Assembly: GCA_015143295.1 (NCBI GenBank)
Contig: CM026554.1
Location: forward strand, 50,094,627 to 50,158,626
Reading direction: 5' to 3'
DNA length: 64,000 nucleotides
DNA from: Tetracentron sinense
Lineage: Eukaryota; Streptophyta; Magnoliopsida; Trochodendrales; Trochodendraceae
Positions 20,061 through 31,000 of this stretch are shown piece by piece (position 1 is the first letter of the stretch; every line of letters starts with the position of its first letter). Below the pieces are notes generated by a model. That model was not told the DNA's origin and ran no database searches. It saw nothing but the letters and a program-made list of their open reading frames with translations. Position numbers and translations under genes: made by a program.

Positions 20061-21532
20061 TCACCCTCATGTATGTGATGCATCCATAGTCATGATAATT
20101 GGTAGCACAAGGCAAATATGCATTCCACTCATGTATAAATTCAATAATTAAAAAAATGAAGCGTAAAAATCCAACAATTGTAGGATGTAGTCACAAGGTG
20201 ATAGTACAGTATGTACTGCACAGAAGAACACAGCTAGAACTCTATAGAAAACCAAGATGAAGTCACAAGGGTGTAGGCAATGCTCAGAGTAACAGAGAGC
20301 TAGAAAGAAGAAAAACAAAAAACGAGAGATACAACATGAGCTTTTCTAACTGATTTCCATGAAATATCCCAAAAAAGGGGAATGGATCCACCGACTCCTC
20401 ATTCCACATATAGATTGTAAAGGTAGCGGATTCCCTGTCACAAGCTTAAGAGTCTGTAAAAAAAAAAAAGTGATGACCTCATTGATATTTAATACTAATA
20501 CTACAAATGGTTAATAAAAGTAGGTTTTCACTGTTTTTCATGATTTACAAGATGTGAACAACACATAACAAAAGGATGAGAGGGTAGATGGTCTGATTTT
20601 TTATTTTATTTTTAACACAAAACCCTCTAATCTTTCTGACTCAGTCTTCCATAGTACTCTTGTATACTTTTTTTTTTTTTGGATTCATACAGTAGTCTTA
20701 TACTTTAAAGGGCAGAGAATGCAAGAAAAGCCAAAAAAAAAAGGGGTTAGAATTGAAAATTTCAAACTCATGAACAGTATTATAGAGATGTAAGAAGTTA
20801 AATAACTGTACAGATGGGTGGGAGTGCAGACGAGAGAGAGAGAAAGAATTAAATGGTGGAGGATGAAAGGGGAAGGACAGTTTTGATTTTGCTGAGATTT
20901 TGTTGCATTGATTGGGGAGAAGAGACAGCTTTACTAACACAGAGGGAATTGTCTGCACCTGAGTTTTCAATACCCTCTCTCCCCACACACACACATGACA
21001 CTCCTCTCACTTACGAGAACAAAGTCATTGTACCCGTCCCCGTGCATTGTGCTGTTCCAAACAAACAAAAGGCACGCCCAACGGTTCAAGACCCTTTGAA
21101 GTTTGAACACAGTACTATATGGTTTTATATATATATATATATAATCAACTCATACTCTCACCGTCTTCCAGCTATTATGTCCACTTGTTTCGTGAAAGGC
21201 AAAACGGACAGATGGTTCGTGGAGGATGAGAGTTGAAGTTGATTGAGAGTAGAGCTAGCACTCCTCATAAAAAGACAGCTTCGGATTCGGACACTTGGCG
21301 ATAAAAAGGGAAAAGATATCAAATGGGGAGAAGTCAAATTAGGGGGAGAAAATAAAATGACTTCTCCTATTTTATCCCCAAGTGCCTTTTGATATGTGGA
21401 CGCTTAAGCACCAACTGAGGCGTCCACCATAGGTAATCCAAAGCCTAACAAGACACTACATTGCATGCATTATATTTAAGATTATTATATTGTGTGTACT
21501 ATATAGTATATTATATATTATATTGGAGTTGG
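20061..21532. other. AT-rich spacer, nothing recognised
   Basis: Homopolymer runs, an (AT)n tract at about 21125-21145 and a GA-rich patch at 20828-20850. A short frame at 20853-21236 has no recognisable domain. Confidence 0.5.
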
Positions 21533-22000
21533 GATCAGAGTCAATTGCGATTGAACTTGGGAAACTTCAATTACACCCACATGTTAACACGTGTTCCTTT
21601 CAACACGCATTAATTGTGGTTAAAATTCACTAACCCTTAAGGTGTGTACGTTTGGCGAGACAGTGTGTGAAAGAAAAGAATTGAAAAGAAAAAAAAATAC
21701 TTAAATTTTCTCTCAAAATAACCATCAAAAGATGGAGAAACTTTGTCATTGTTGAAAAAGTACAAGAAAATAAAAGTGTTTCTTGCACAACAAACGCAAG
21801 AAAAGTGTAAGAAAACTTAATTTTCTTCTACTTTCCCTTATTTTCTCTTCAAACAAATACATCCTTAGGGTTCAATAATCTAACCTTGATTTTTAGAAGG
21901 AAAAAAAAAAATTTAATCTTAACCTTAAGGATTAAAACTTCTTAATTGGAGTTAGTGTGCAATTGAACTATCTTGACCTCAATCGCAATTGGAATGGATT
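21533..22000. mobile_element. Foldback MITE interrupted by another MITE
   Basis: The left end carries GAGTCAATTGCGATTGA and the right end carries the inverse TCAATCGCAATTGG. The interior has TCTAACCTTG and AACCCTTAA blocks shared with the element at 27765-28066, so the two are related. It is split by the nested insertion at 21640-21864. Outer limits are approximate. Confidence 0.45.
21640..21864. mobile_element. PIF/Harbinger-like MITE, nested
   Basis: Imperfect terminal inverted repeats GGTGTGTACGTTTGGCGAGA and TCTTCAAACAAATACATCC, with TTA on both sides (TTA before the left A/GG, and TTAGGG after the right end). The TTA duplication and GTTTGG-type ends are typical of PIF/Harbinger MITEs. 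About 225 bp, non-coding. Confidence 0.55.
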
Positions 22001-22204
22001 CAAACTCAATAAATTGAGACCTACCTGGGCATCTCTAAAGCCCTGTTTGATTCGGATTCTTTTGACTGAATCAAGTGTGATGAAAATTGATTGTATAGAA
22101 ATAAATTTTCTAAGAAGTATTAATGCAAATAATCTTGTTTGTTTGGTTTTTTGTTGGAAGGGTATCAAGCAACACACGCACATAGTTTGGCCCAAGTTTT
22201 TAAT

Positions 22205-22560
22205 TTAGAAATTGTCGACGATTTCGGCCAGCCAACTCGAACCGAAATCCCGAAAAATTGCGGGATTTGGACGAAATTTCGAAATCCAAAATATTAATAT
22301 TTCATTATATATATATATATTAAAAATAATATATTTATATAAATATTATTATTTTATTTTTAAAATTAATATGTAAATTTTCAAAATTTCAGTAATTATT
22401 TCGGAATATTAATTAAAAAACTGTAAAAAAAACTATTTAAAAAAAAAAAATCAGATTTCAGTCGAAATTTTTGAAATCTAAAATTTCACCTGAAATTTCC
22501 AAAATTTTGGTCGAAATCTGATTTTCGAAATAAACTCAGTTTCGATGTCGTTGGGGTTGT
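22205..22560. repeat. AT-rich degenerate repeat with CGAAATTTCGAAATCC blocks
   Basis: Repeated GAAATTTC/CGAAAT motifs on both arms around an AT-rich centre. Both strands read alike, hinting at a decayed inverted repeat. No coding potential, family unknown. Confidence 0.35.
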
Positions 22561-22602
22561 CCGAAAGCGAAATTTCAAACCACTCTGGCCTAAGGGTACC
22601 GT

Positions 22603-22879
22603 CAGGGGCAGAGCCACATGGGGCCGGGGGACTTTAGTCCCTCTGAAATTTTGAAAAAAATATTGTTATTGTATTCAAAGGGGTCTAGCTTGGGAGAGGG
22701 GCGGAGCCGGGGAGGACGAGGGTTCTAGCCCCCTAAACTTTTTCTTAAAAAAATATTTTTTACAAACAGACGTGAGATGAACTTGACCCTTAAAAAAAAT
22801 ATATATATATCTGGGGCAACACCCCCCCAAACCCCCATTGTTAGCCTCCCCCAACAAGAGAATCATGGCTCTGCCACTA
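22603..22879. mobile_element. hAT-type MITE, second copy
   Basis: Same family as 17630-17903: opens CAGGGGCAGAGCCACATGG and ends GGCTCTGCCACTA. Flanks GGTACCGT and GGTACCTC agree at 6 of 8 positions, so the TSD has decayed. Confidence 0.75.
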
Positions 22880-23264
22880 GGTACCTCTAAGGTGCCATAA
22901 GAATAAACTTTGGCACTTACTCCAAAAGGACCATATTAATGGAGGAGTTGTAGACCTTATACACCCCATGCGGAAATCGAGACCCAACCAAAGTGTATCA
23001 TGTTTGGTTTAGACGTTGGAGAAAATCAATTATTTGTAGAAAAGTGGTTTATGTTAATAATTATGTTTGGGTCATATAGAAGTACAAATTGTTTATTACA
23101 AAGCCCTACATAATTACTCAAAGGGAAAAAATCCCGTACATGCCACGCGTCTGTAGCTCTTAGCTGGTAGAGGAATGATAGCCCAACTCCACCTGTGAAT
23201 AAGCCTGAGGGGGCGGGTGTGCACCCTGAAATAAGCTCCGATGATAAAGTCAGTATAAGGCACT

Positions 23265-23400
23265 AACACATGATAAGGCACAAGCACATGATAAAGCACA
23301 CAAGGCACAAGCACGGTATAAGGCACAAGCACATGATAAGGCACAAGACACAAGCACAGTATAAGACACAAGCACATGATAAGGCACAAGGCACAAGAAT
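23265..23400. repeat. Irregular AAGGCACAAGCACATGAT repeats in the solo LTR
   Basis: About seven variants of AAGGCACAAGCACATGATA and AGGCACAAGCACAGTATA occur head to tail with uneven spacing. Non-coding. Confidence 0.7.
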
Positions 23401-23421
23401 AGTATAGAGATACTTACCGTG

Positions 23422-23585
23422 AGGTCACTGGGTATATGCACTTGAGGAAGAGCTCTGGTGAGGCACTGGGCATATGCACTTGAGGGCGAGCTCTAGTGAG
23501 GCACTGGGCATATGCTCTTGAGGACAAGCTCTGGTGAGGCACTGGGCATATGCACTTGAGGACGAGCTCTGATGAGGCACTGAGG
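23422..23585. repeat. 38-bp tandem repeat in the solo LTR
   Basis: Units beginning AGGCACTGGGCATATG start at 23461, 23499 and 23537, and an altered one at 23575, so the period is 38 bp. A diverged first copy starts at about 23422. Confidence 0.8.
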
Positions 23586-23591
23586 ACGCAG

Positions 23592-24003
23592 CTCGGAAGG
23601 CACTGAGGACGCAGCTCACATAGCTCGGACAAGGCACTGGCAACGTGGCTCGGAAGGCACTGAGGACGCAGCTCACGTAGCTCGGACAAGGCACTGGCAA
23701 TGTAGCTCGGAAGGCACTGAGGACGCAGCTCACATAGCTCGGACAAGGCACTGACAACGTAGCTCAGAAGGCACTGAGGACGCAGCTCACATAGCTCGGA
23801 CAAGGCACTGGAAACGTCGCTCGGAAGGCACTGAGGACGCAGCTCACATAGCTCGAACAAGGCACTGGCAACGTGGCTCGGAAGGCACTGAGGACGCAGC
23901 TCACATAGCTCGGACAAGGCACTGGCAACGTAGCTCGGAAGGCACTGAGGACGCAGCTCACATAGCTCGGACAAGGCACTGGCAACGTAGCTCGGAAGGC
24001 ACT
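23592..24003. repeat. 57-bp tandem repeat, about seven copies, in the solo LTR
   Basis: Units opening CTCGGAAGGCACTGAGGACG start at 23592, 23649, 23706, 23763, 23820, 23877 and 23934, with a partial copy at 23991. Because 57 is a multiple of three, the minus strand stays open and gives a false 19-residue repeat protein. I regard it as non-coding LTR expansion. Confidence 0.88.
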
Positions 24004-24082
24004 GGCAACGTATAGACAACGTACTCTGATAACGTAGCTCTAGCTCAGATAACGTAGCTCTGACAACGTAACTCTAGCTCTG

Positions 24083-24190
24083 ATGACGCATACATTGTGC
24101 ATCAGACAACGGGTTCGTCGTGTAGCAGACAACGTGTACGTTGTTCAGCAAACGACGTGTACGTTGTACATCAGACAATGGACAACGAGC
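24083..24190. repeat. Dyad array in the solo LTR, 23-bp period
   Basis: Units start at 24083, 24106, 24129, 24152 and 24175. The clearest are ACAACGTGTACGTTGT and ACGACGTGTACGTTGT, with 7-bp linkers such as TCAGCAA and ACATCAG. The arm sequence, N4 loop and 23-bp period are the same as in elements 1 and 2, although the surrounding LTR is otherwise unlike them. From 24200 to 24360 further ACAACG copies continue inside a GGTTCGGCACCATTCAC repeat. Confidence 0.85.
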
Positions 24191-24611
24191 TCGGCACCAT
24201 GCACAACTCAGCGTGACAACGGATTCGGCACCATTCACCGCAGACAACGCCACAACGGGTTCGGCACCATTCACTGCGTCAGGCAACGCCACAACGGGTT
24301 CGGCACCATTCACAGCAGATTCGGCACCATTCACAGCACAACGTATTCGGCACTATTCACAGCGTTAGACACAAGCTCAAGTATGATTGCACTCACCAGA
24401 TGATTAACTGCAAGGCCGTGCTAGTGGCAGTGTGACCATTCAGGGAGGGCATCAGGCGGACATGGCCTATTTGAGAGACTTCGGTGGCCACAAACGATCG
24501 TGAAGCCATAAAGAGCATCAAATAGTCGGATAACACCAAAGAAGATGAGAGAATCAGATGAGTGGCCGCCTGCACAGCACTTCAGGGGAGGAGTGTGAGT
24601 GACTCAAGCCT

Positions 24612-24680
24612 CTCAGATCTCCCTCTTCCTCTTCCTCTTCCTCTTCCTCTTCCTCTTCCTCTTTCTCTTCTTCTTCTTCT
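24612..24680. repeat. (CTCTTC)n microsatellite in the solo LTR
   Basis: An almost pure CTCTTC hexamer run, then CTT repeats. It creates a spurious Arg/Glu/Lys-rich minus-strand frame and a Leu/Pro/Ser-rich plus-strand frame. Confidence 0.9.
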
Positions 24681-25733
24681 CTTGATCTCCTCTCTTGCCT
24701 TTAGCACTATCATCTTTGTCTTTAGCACCATCCTCCTTCCTCTTCTTCTGCCCTTTCTCTCCTTTCTTGCCTTTTTCCTCATCCATCGCACCATCATCCA
24801 TCCCTTCTCTCTGGTGGTTCTTGCTTATTTACAGGCATTTGGAGTCATCATGACTTGTGCACTCATGATAAGATCACCTGACAGATAACACTCAAGTGAG
24901 CCAGCACATAGCCCAAGTGGGCTTATGACGGCTAAAATGTCAGAATTTGTGAGCATGAGAAATCACTATTTTATCCCTTCTTTTTACTCCTTTTTACGAA
25001 TTTTATCCGTTACAATTACCTTTTATTATATATATACAAAAAAAACTTATCCAAAAGCATGCATATTTTGGGATAATTACTTATCATAGTGCGGATGAAA
25101 ATGAGAGTATTATGATTTTACCATATTCAATTGTTATTTAAATAATATGAATAACATTCAAATGAATTCATATAATCATAAAGTTTTGTTCAATTATCAT
25201 TCAAGAATTATGGTAATTGTTTCTTATTAGGTAGTTTAAAAAAAATTTCTTTTGCAAAATTAACATCCCTCTTGATTTGAAATAATGTAATTTTTACATA
25301 TCAATTTTGATAAATCGATTTTTTTTAAATCAACCAAAAGCCCTAATTTCTTCCTTTTTGTATTACTGAAAGAATCATGATGCAATGCACCATCTTACTC
25401 ATGAGAAAGATGGGAGAGATGGGCACACTGCACAAAAAATACACTGACAGATGTCCACGTAAAGGGTGCACCTTAATTTTCCAGCTTGACCCATGGTTAG
25501 AAGTGTCCTATGTCAGTCTGATTTATGGCCTTTGCCCCACTGAGAGGTGGCTTGCCTACCAGTTGGTGAGAGACATAGTCGGTCGGTGGCATGTTGTATA
25601 TCAGAAATGCTAAGCAAGTGTCAGCCCATCTCCCTGTCATAGGTTACAGATTAGCAACCCGTGTTGCACACTGTGTTGTGAAAAATAATTGACCTATTAA
25701 AAATGGGTTTATTTGGGAGTACCCGTAGGCTAA

Positions 25734-26820
25734 GGGTCCGTTTGGAAACTCTATAATATAATCAGCTCTTAAAAATAAGTTCTAAAGAATAAGCTCTTAA
25801 ATTTTTAAGAATTTGATTGTTCGATATGTTTGTTAAAACCACTTATTTTCAAATTTTAAGAGCTTATTTCAAAGGTAACAAACGTCATTTATGAAAATAT
25901 GCAATACAACTCATTTTTAAAAGGCATAGAATGATATGCATCTTTCACCCTCTAAAGTAGGCATTTGTTGACTACGGATGCTTTTAGCCACTATAAATTT
26001 TTAACAACCTGTTTTTCCTAAATGAATTAACATTGAAATAATTATGTTTGTAATATTATGAATGCATAGTAATGTATAATGAATAATAAAATGTATGAAA
26101 CATTAGACTTCATAGCAAGACATTGCAAACTCCAATGTCACCATGGGCAATATCACAATTGCTAACATCACCAACATCCTGTGAAATTTTAACATATGAT
26201 ATAATTAGCAATATTTGATAGTATCCAACTTCATCATATCACAAAACATCTCATAACATAAATGTTCAAAAAACACTACAATTAAAAATTGTTCACAAGA
26301 GCAACTTTATGACTGTATAAGGGCATCTGCTATTGCTTCCCTAACAGTCGACATCTCTACTTGTTGAGCAATGTCTACTTCTGCATCCAATGAAAAAGAT
26401 AAAAATGAATTGCAGAGAGAAGAAGAAGAAGAAGAGGAGGAGGAAGAGGAGGAGGAGAACGGACCTGATGCGGGAGCTTCGACGGCGATGGAGAACCCCA
26501 CACCAAGAGTGATCTGCAGACAAGGGGAACGATGCTTTTTTTTTTAGGTTTCTTTCAGCTTGTTTGGTATTTATATGGACGGATATCAACAATTGTGTAA
26601 GGGTAAAAAGGTCCAAAACGCAGCGACATTTTAAACGCCGATCCTCTACTTTTTTTAGACAAAAAAAAAAGGAGCCCCTTCCCCTCTTTTTTTTTAAGAG
26701 GTTTTTCCTCTACTTCTAAAATTTTTAGAGGTTTAATAAGCTTATTATCAAACACTCTTAAACCCAAAAAGCTCTATTATGAAGAAAATAGCTTTTTTTT
26801 AAGAGTTGTCAAACACCACC
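25734..26820 (-). mobile_element. PIF/Harbinger-like non-autonomous element, 1.09 kb
   Basis: Ends GGGTCCGTTTGGAAACTC and GAGTTGTCAAACACCACC form imperfect inverted repeats of the GTTTGG type and are flanked by TAA on both sides (25731-25733, 26821-26823), as in PIF/Harbinger. The minus-strand frame at 26501-26307 contains a serine run and ends STVREAIADALIQS, which resembles the tail of plant PIF transposases; that link is tentative. No DDE catalytic region is present, so the element is deleted. Confidence 0.65.
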
Positions 26821-26988
26821 TAATTCTTGTTAGGCACTCTATTTCCTCTGCATTTACTTATGACTCAAAATTAGGTTATAACTTTTATCCCCTAATCTTT
26901 TGAATTAAGCTAATTTTGGCATAAGAATTTTTTTTTTAAATAGAACTCACAATAAAATTTTGTATGTGGTCAACCGAGTGTCCCGAAC

Positions 26989-27482
26989 CTAGTGTCACGG
27001 CCTTAGTTATTTCTCCAATCTTGACCGTGTGACACTCATGCTAGAGTCCGTCCTAGACAAGTCAACCTTACCCTTAAGCTAATAGGCGAGAAGTAGAAAC
27101 ACTCTATGAAAGAATACTCACACTCTTATTACTCAAGAAGGTTTACACTTAGACGGATTGGATACCTTGGATTGGATACTACTCTTTGGATACCACTCCT
27201 TGGATGGTTTCCCCCCATGGCCATTGGCTAGCGAGCATCGCACTCCTGGTGCTCGGCATCTCCCCTTCGGGTTGCTCGATTTCCCTCTCGAGTCCCGTCA
27301 TGCACGAACCCAGCTCCCTTGCGCGATCACCCTTGCTCGCCACGACTAGCGCACCTCCAAGTGTGTTCTTCCCTTTCTCCTCATGAGAAGCTAGTGTGAT
27401 AAGGCTGACTCATCTAGGACAGACTCTAGATCGAGTGCCACACGGTCGTGAACGGGTTGAAGAATTAAGGCCGTGACACTAG
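26989..27482. mobile_element. Element with about 80-bp terminal inverted repeats
   Basis: The left end CTAGTGTCACGGCCTTA...CTAGAGTCCGTCCTAGAC...AGTCAACCTTA is mirrored at the right end with roughly 75-80 percent identity by eye over about 80 bp. The core is GC-rich, with TTGGATACC/TTGGATGG repeats at 27160-27205. No matching TSD in the flanks. Long TIRs suggest a Mutator-like element, but this is not settled. Confidence 0.6.
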
Positions 27483-27764
27483 CACACACACATATACTGC
27501 CCGGCCTCCTAATCTAACTTTAAAGCCTAACTGATACATACACTACTTCAAATCTTGTGGGCCAGATTAGGAAAAAAAATAGGTCCTGAAGATAGATCGG
27601 TGTATGGAAAGTAGGGGGGAAACTCACAAAGGTAACAGTGTTTTTATCACAAGTGTACCATTTTTTTCTGTTCTTGTTATAGTCCTCAGGTCCATCACCT
27701 CCGTGGGCACCAAGATTACAGTATATGTGGGCTACGGACTCATTGACTGATCACCTGTTCACCC

Positions 27765-28066
27765 CTTGGATTAGCCACGGGATCGGATCATAGTCAATTG
27801 CTTGCGATTGAACTCGACATGTCCTTTTAACCCTTAAAGTTCAGCAATCTAACCTTGGTTTTTAGAAAAAAAAATTAACCATATGGTTAAAATTTCTTAA
27901 CCTAGGGTTAAAATTTATCTAAGAAACAGGTTAAATTGTTGAACACAAAAGGTTAGTGAGACGTTAAAAGGGACACATGTTGACATGTGGGTGCGGTTGA
28001 ACTCTTCCCGAGTTCACAAGTTTAATTGTGATTGGCTGTGATCCGGTCTCATTGGCCTAATCCAAA
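27765..28066. mobile_element. Foldback MITE related to 21533-22000
   Basis: Left CTTGGATTAGCCA...CGGATCATAGTCAATTG and right CAATCACAATT.../CGGATCACAGCCAAT (inverted) pair with each other. The inner TCTAACCTTG/GGTTAAATTG arms also pair. Shares internal blocks with the copy at 21.5 kb. TSD not resolved. Confidence 0.5.
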
Positions 28067-31000
28067 GATGTTAACCATCTTTTTTTAAGGTTAAGAAGTA
28101 ATACACAACTATCCGTTTAATCTATCTGATTTTTGGCTATTCCAGGCCCAAAAGGTGGGAATAAACCTGTGAATCGGACAATCTTAACCCATCCGAGAAT
28201 AAGAGTTAAATACGCATCCAAAAGGATGTGGTCCCACCAAGTGAATACAACGAATGGGTAGTTTCCACGTGTACTATCCATGTACCTTTGATGGTGTAAC
28301 TGTGCAAGTACCCATCACCAACATCTGAAAATCAAGAAAATAAGAGGAAAAATAAGAACAGAACCATAGTTAGAGAAGGTTAGGAGCCATGGGGTCTCTT
28401 TACAACATTTAAGGAAACCAACAGAGGAGCAGCAGTTGCCCCAACAATTGAATAGCAACACCAACACCAACATCCCTCCTTGTCTTTTACCAACCCTACA
28501 TTTTTTCAGGTACAACTTTGTGTTAATGCCCACTTCTACCCTTCACTCATTGAAGATGAGTAGTCTTTTTCATGAAAATTCCTACCCCCTCTTGGGTTCA
28601 GTACTTCCACAGCCCTCATAAACCTGATTATAAGGCAATTTACTTTCCTTTCAGTAGACCTCCATCAAATACTTACCTTCTCTTGCATAAAAATACATGC
28701 AGCAAGTCATCTGTTTGTCTTGAGGATCTTCTGAGAGAGGCCCAACGCGGGTTCCAAAACCATGTGGAGATTCTTCTGATTAGCACAGACCAAGTTTCAC
28801 CCTGCAATATAAAAGACTAAATAGTAAGGTTTCCATAGGCCTTAATGCACCCTTCTAATCTGTTATGTAAATGTACATGCACCTGTACACGAATGAATGC
28901 ATTTGTATTATCCGAGTTACCATAATTGCAAAAAAAATTAGAGTGGATGTCGTCATACAAGTTGTGTTAGGACCTTATTCGGGAACCCAGTGACCTGGCG
29001 TAGGCCCCATAACGAAATAACAAATGTGGTCTACCTGGTGGATTTTTCCTTTCCCATATATATGTTGACAAAAGATTGGATGGGACATAAATAACAAGAT
29101 TCCCTTCCAACAGAGATGGATCACAACACGAATTTCAAAGCTGCAAGAGATGGGTAGCAGACAGTATTCTTTCACATGTAGATATAAAGCAGACTTCATG
29201 GTTGCCATATATCCTAATGCCAACAAAAGCTACAGAGGATGAGAGGGACTAGATTTCTTCCAACTGACCCAGTCTTGTTGAGGCCTCAGTAAGTGTGGCT
29301 GAAGATTATTTGCCATACAATGCATATGGCCAATAACGCAAAACCTTTCAGACATGCATGAAGAAGATATAAGTATGGAAACTTTTTCATGAAGAATCAA
29401 ATTATACGGAGCATTCATTCTACAAGATCAATATTCGACCTCAAGTGGTCGGTGGCCCAACCATTGCTAAAAGACCCAATTCCCCTTTCTGGGATTTGAA
29501 ATTTTTCTGTTCCAAATGCACTAAACAAGGTCTTTTTTTTCTGCTTTCTTTCTTGCATCAATTCCTGCTTTAGATATTCAACCTGGCAATCAGACCACTC
29601 TGCACATGAAAATTCCATGTTTTGTACTTTGGTAAATGATGAAGTTTCCTCCTAGGCTTTCTTTTCTAAATTTTTTTAATAAGTAAATCATGAATCCAAC
29701 TGGTCTGGACCTATATAGTTTATGGTCCCATATGGCCTAATAAATTTGGTGATTGAAAGTTCAAGTTAGATGCCCATGTTGTTCTTTAATTAATCAAACA
29801 AGGAATTTATATTGTAGTCTATTAAACTTCCAAATTCAGATTCCCACATCAAAACCAAGTTGTATAAAAATCAAGAAGTTCACTCAAACATCTAGCTGAA
29901 TCCAGCTTTAGATGGATCCCCTCCAACATGACAAGCTGATCCCAACAACTGTAACAATAACAAAAGCAAAAGCTAGAAAGTCAGAATTGGGCATTAGTCA
30001 TATTCACAACCAGTACATATCTTCACAATTTACTTGTTCTCTATTCAAAAGAATGCACTATATCAGATGGTTAGGACTTAGGAGTCTTAGGACAAACTAG
30101 ATCTACTTGGTGTGACACATGGAAGGTCCTCATCACCCATGGATAGAGGCTATGGTTATCGTACGATACAAATAGTCATCAAGAAATAAATTAGAGAGTC
30201 AAAATAGAATCATATGGTTGATAAAAATCACAAAATACTATTTTGTTCTCATTCAACCGCGACATCACTTGCTTCCATCAAAGTGTAATTAAAGGGCTAT
30301 CTTATCACCATGCAAATCTTGGACATTGCCAGTAAATAACCCCTTGTAATCATCATCAAAACTCAAACACCTCTGCATTTTCACACGTAAAACCACTCAA
30401 AATTCAAATATCTTCCAGCACAAACTAGCCTCTCCATACAATTTCAAAAGAAAAAAGAAACAAACTAGCCTCTCCATTTCACTTGAAAAATTACCTCTGC
30501 GTTGTCATTCCACCAATAGTGACAAAGTCGGGGTTCGGGAAAAATTCGGCAGAGGTCAGGTTCGGAAAAATTCTTGAAAATTCAGGAAAAAATAAATTAA
30601 TAAATATAAAAATAAACCAAATAATTTGATTAAAAAATATGTAAAATAAGTAGTTAAAATGCCAAATATGAGAAAATAATTCAGGATTCCAATAATTCGG
30701 AGAATAATTCGGCAACCCAAAAATGAGCGAATAATTCGCGATTTTAAAAAAAAAAAAGCTGTTTTTTACAGAGATTCCACATATCCTAGCATCGCCTTGG
30801 GGATTCAAAATGGATTAACATCAAAATCAAGACATGGGGAACCTTCCAGTCAAGCTTTTCACTTTTCAGATGGTTTTCTGGAGGTTCTAGGAACCTCCTT
30901 ACAAACCCTAATAAAACCATGACATTTTAATCCACATCCACATAACTCTTTAGAAGCACAAGCCCAACAGTCTAACACTCATGTCCAGGTTTAAGTTATG

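Larger units (their letters stand above)
23118..25014 (-). mobile_element. Solo LTR related to the Tat elements, 1.9 kb
   Basis: Read on the minus strand it begins TGTAACGGATAAAATTCGTA, as do the LTRs of elements 1 and 2. It ends with blocks seen in their U5 (CTCCGATG-like, CACCCTG, CACGCGT, then GGGAAAAA inverted). A perfect 5-bp TSD ATTAC lies at 23113-23117 and 25015-25019, with no internal region, so this is a solo LTR left by LTR-LTR recombination. It is about twice the length of the other LTRs because its centre is filled with tandem repeats. The expected terminal TG at the 23118 end reads TC. Confidence 0.82.

Noticed and set aside
23414..24019. 201-codon minus-strand frame made of a 19-residue repeat
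   Set aside because: It is the 57-bp tandem repeat of the solo LTR read in a frame that stays open because 57 is divisible by three. No start context, no domain, Cys/Leu/Ser composition set by the DNA repeat.
24582..24801. Arg/Lys/Glu-rich minus-strand frames
   Set aside because: Produced by the CTCTTC microsatellite; no conserved domain.
29230..29618. Adjacent short minus-strand frames of 62 and 67 codons, possibly exons
   Set aside because: One contains a short helical Glu/Lys stretch, but I recognise no family and see no convincing intron borders linking them.
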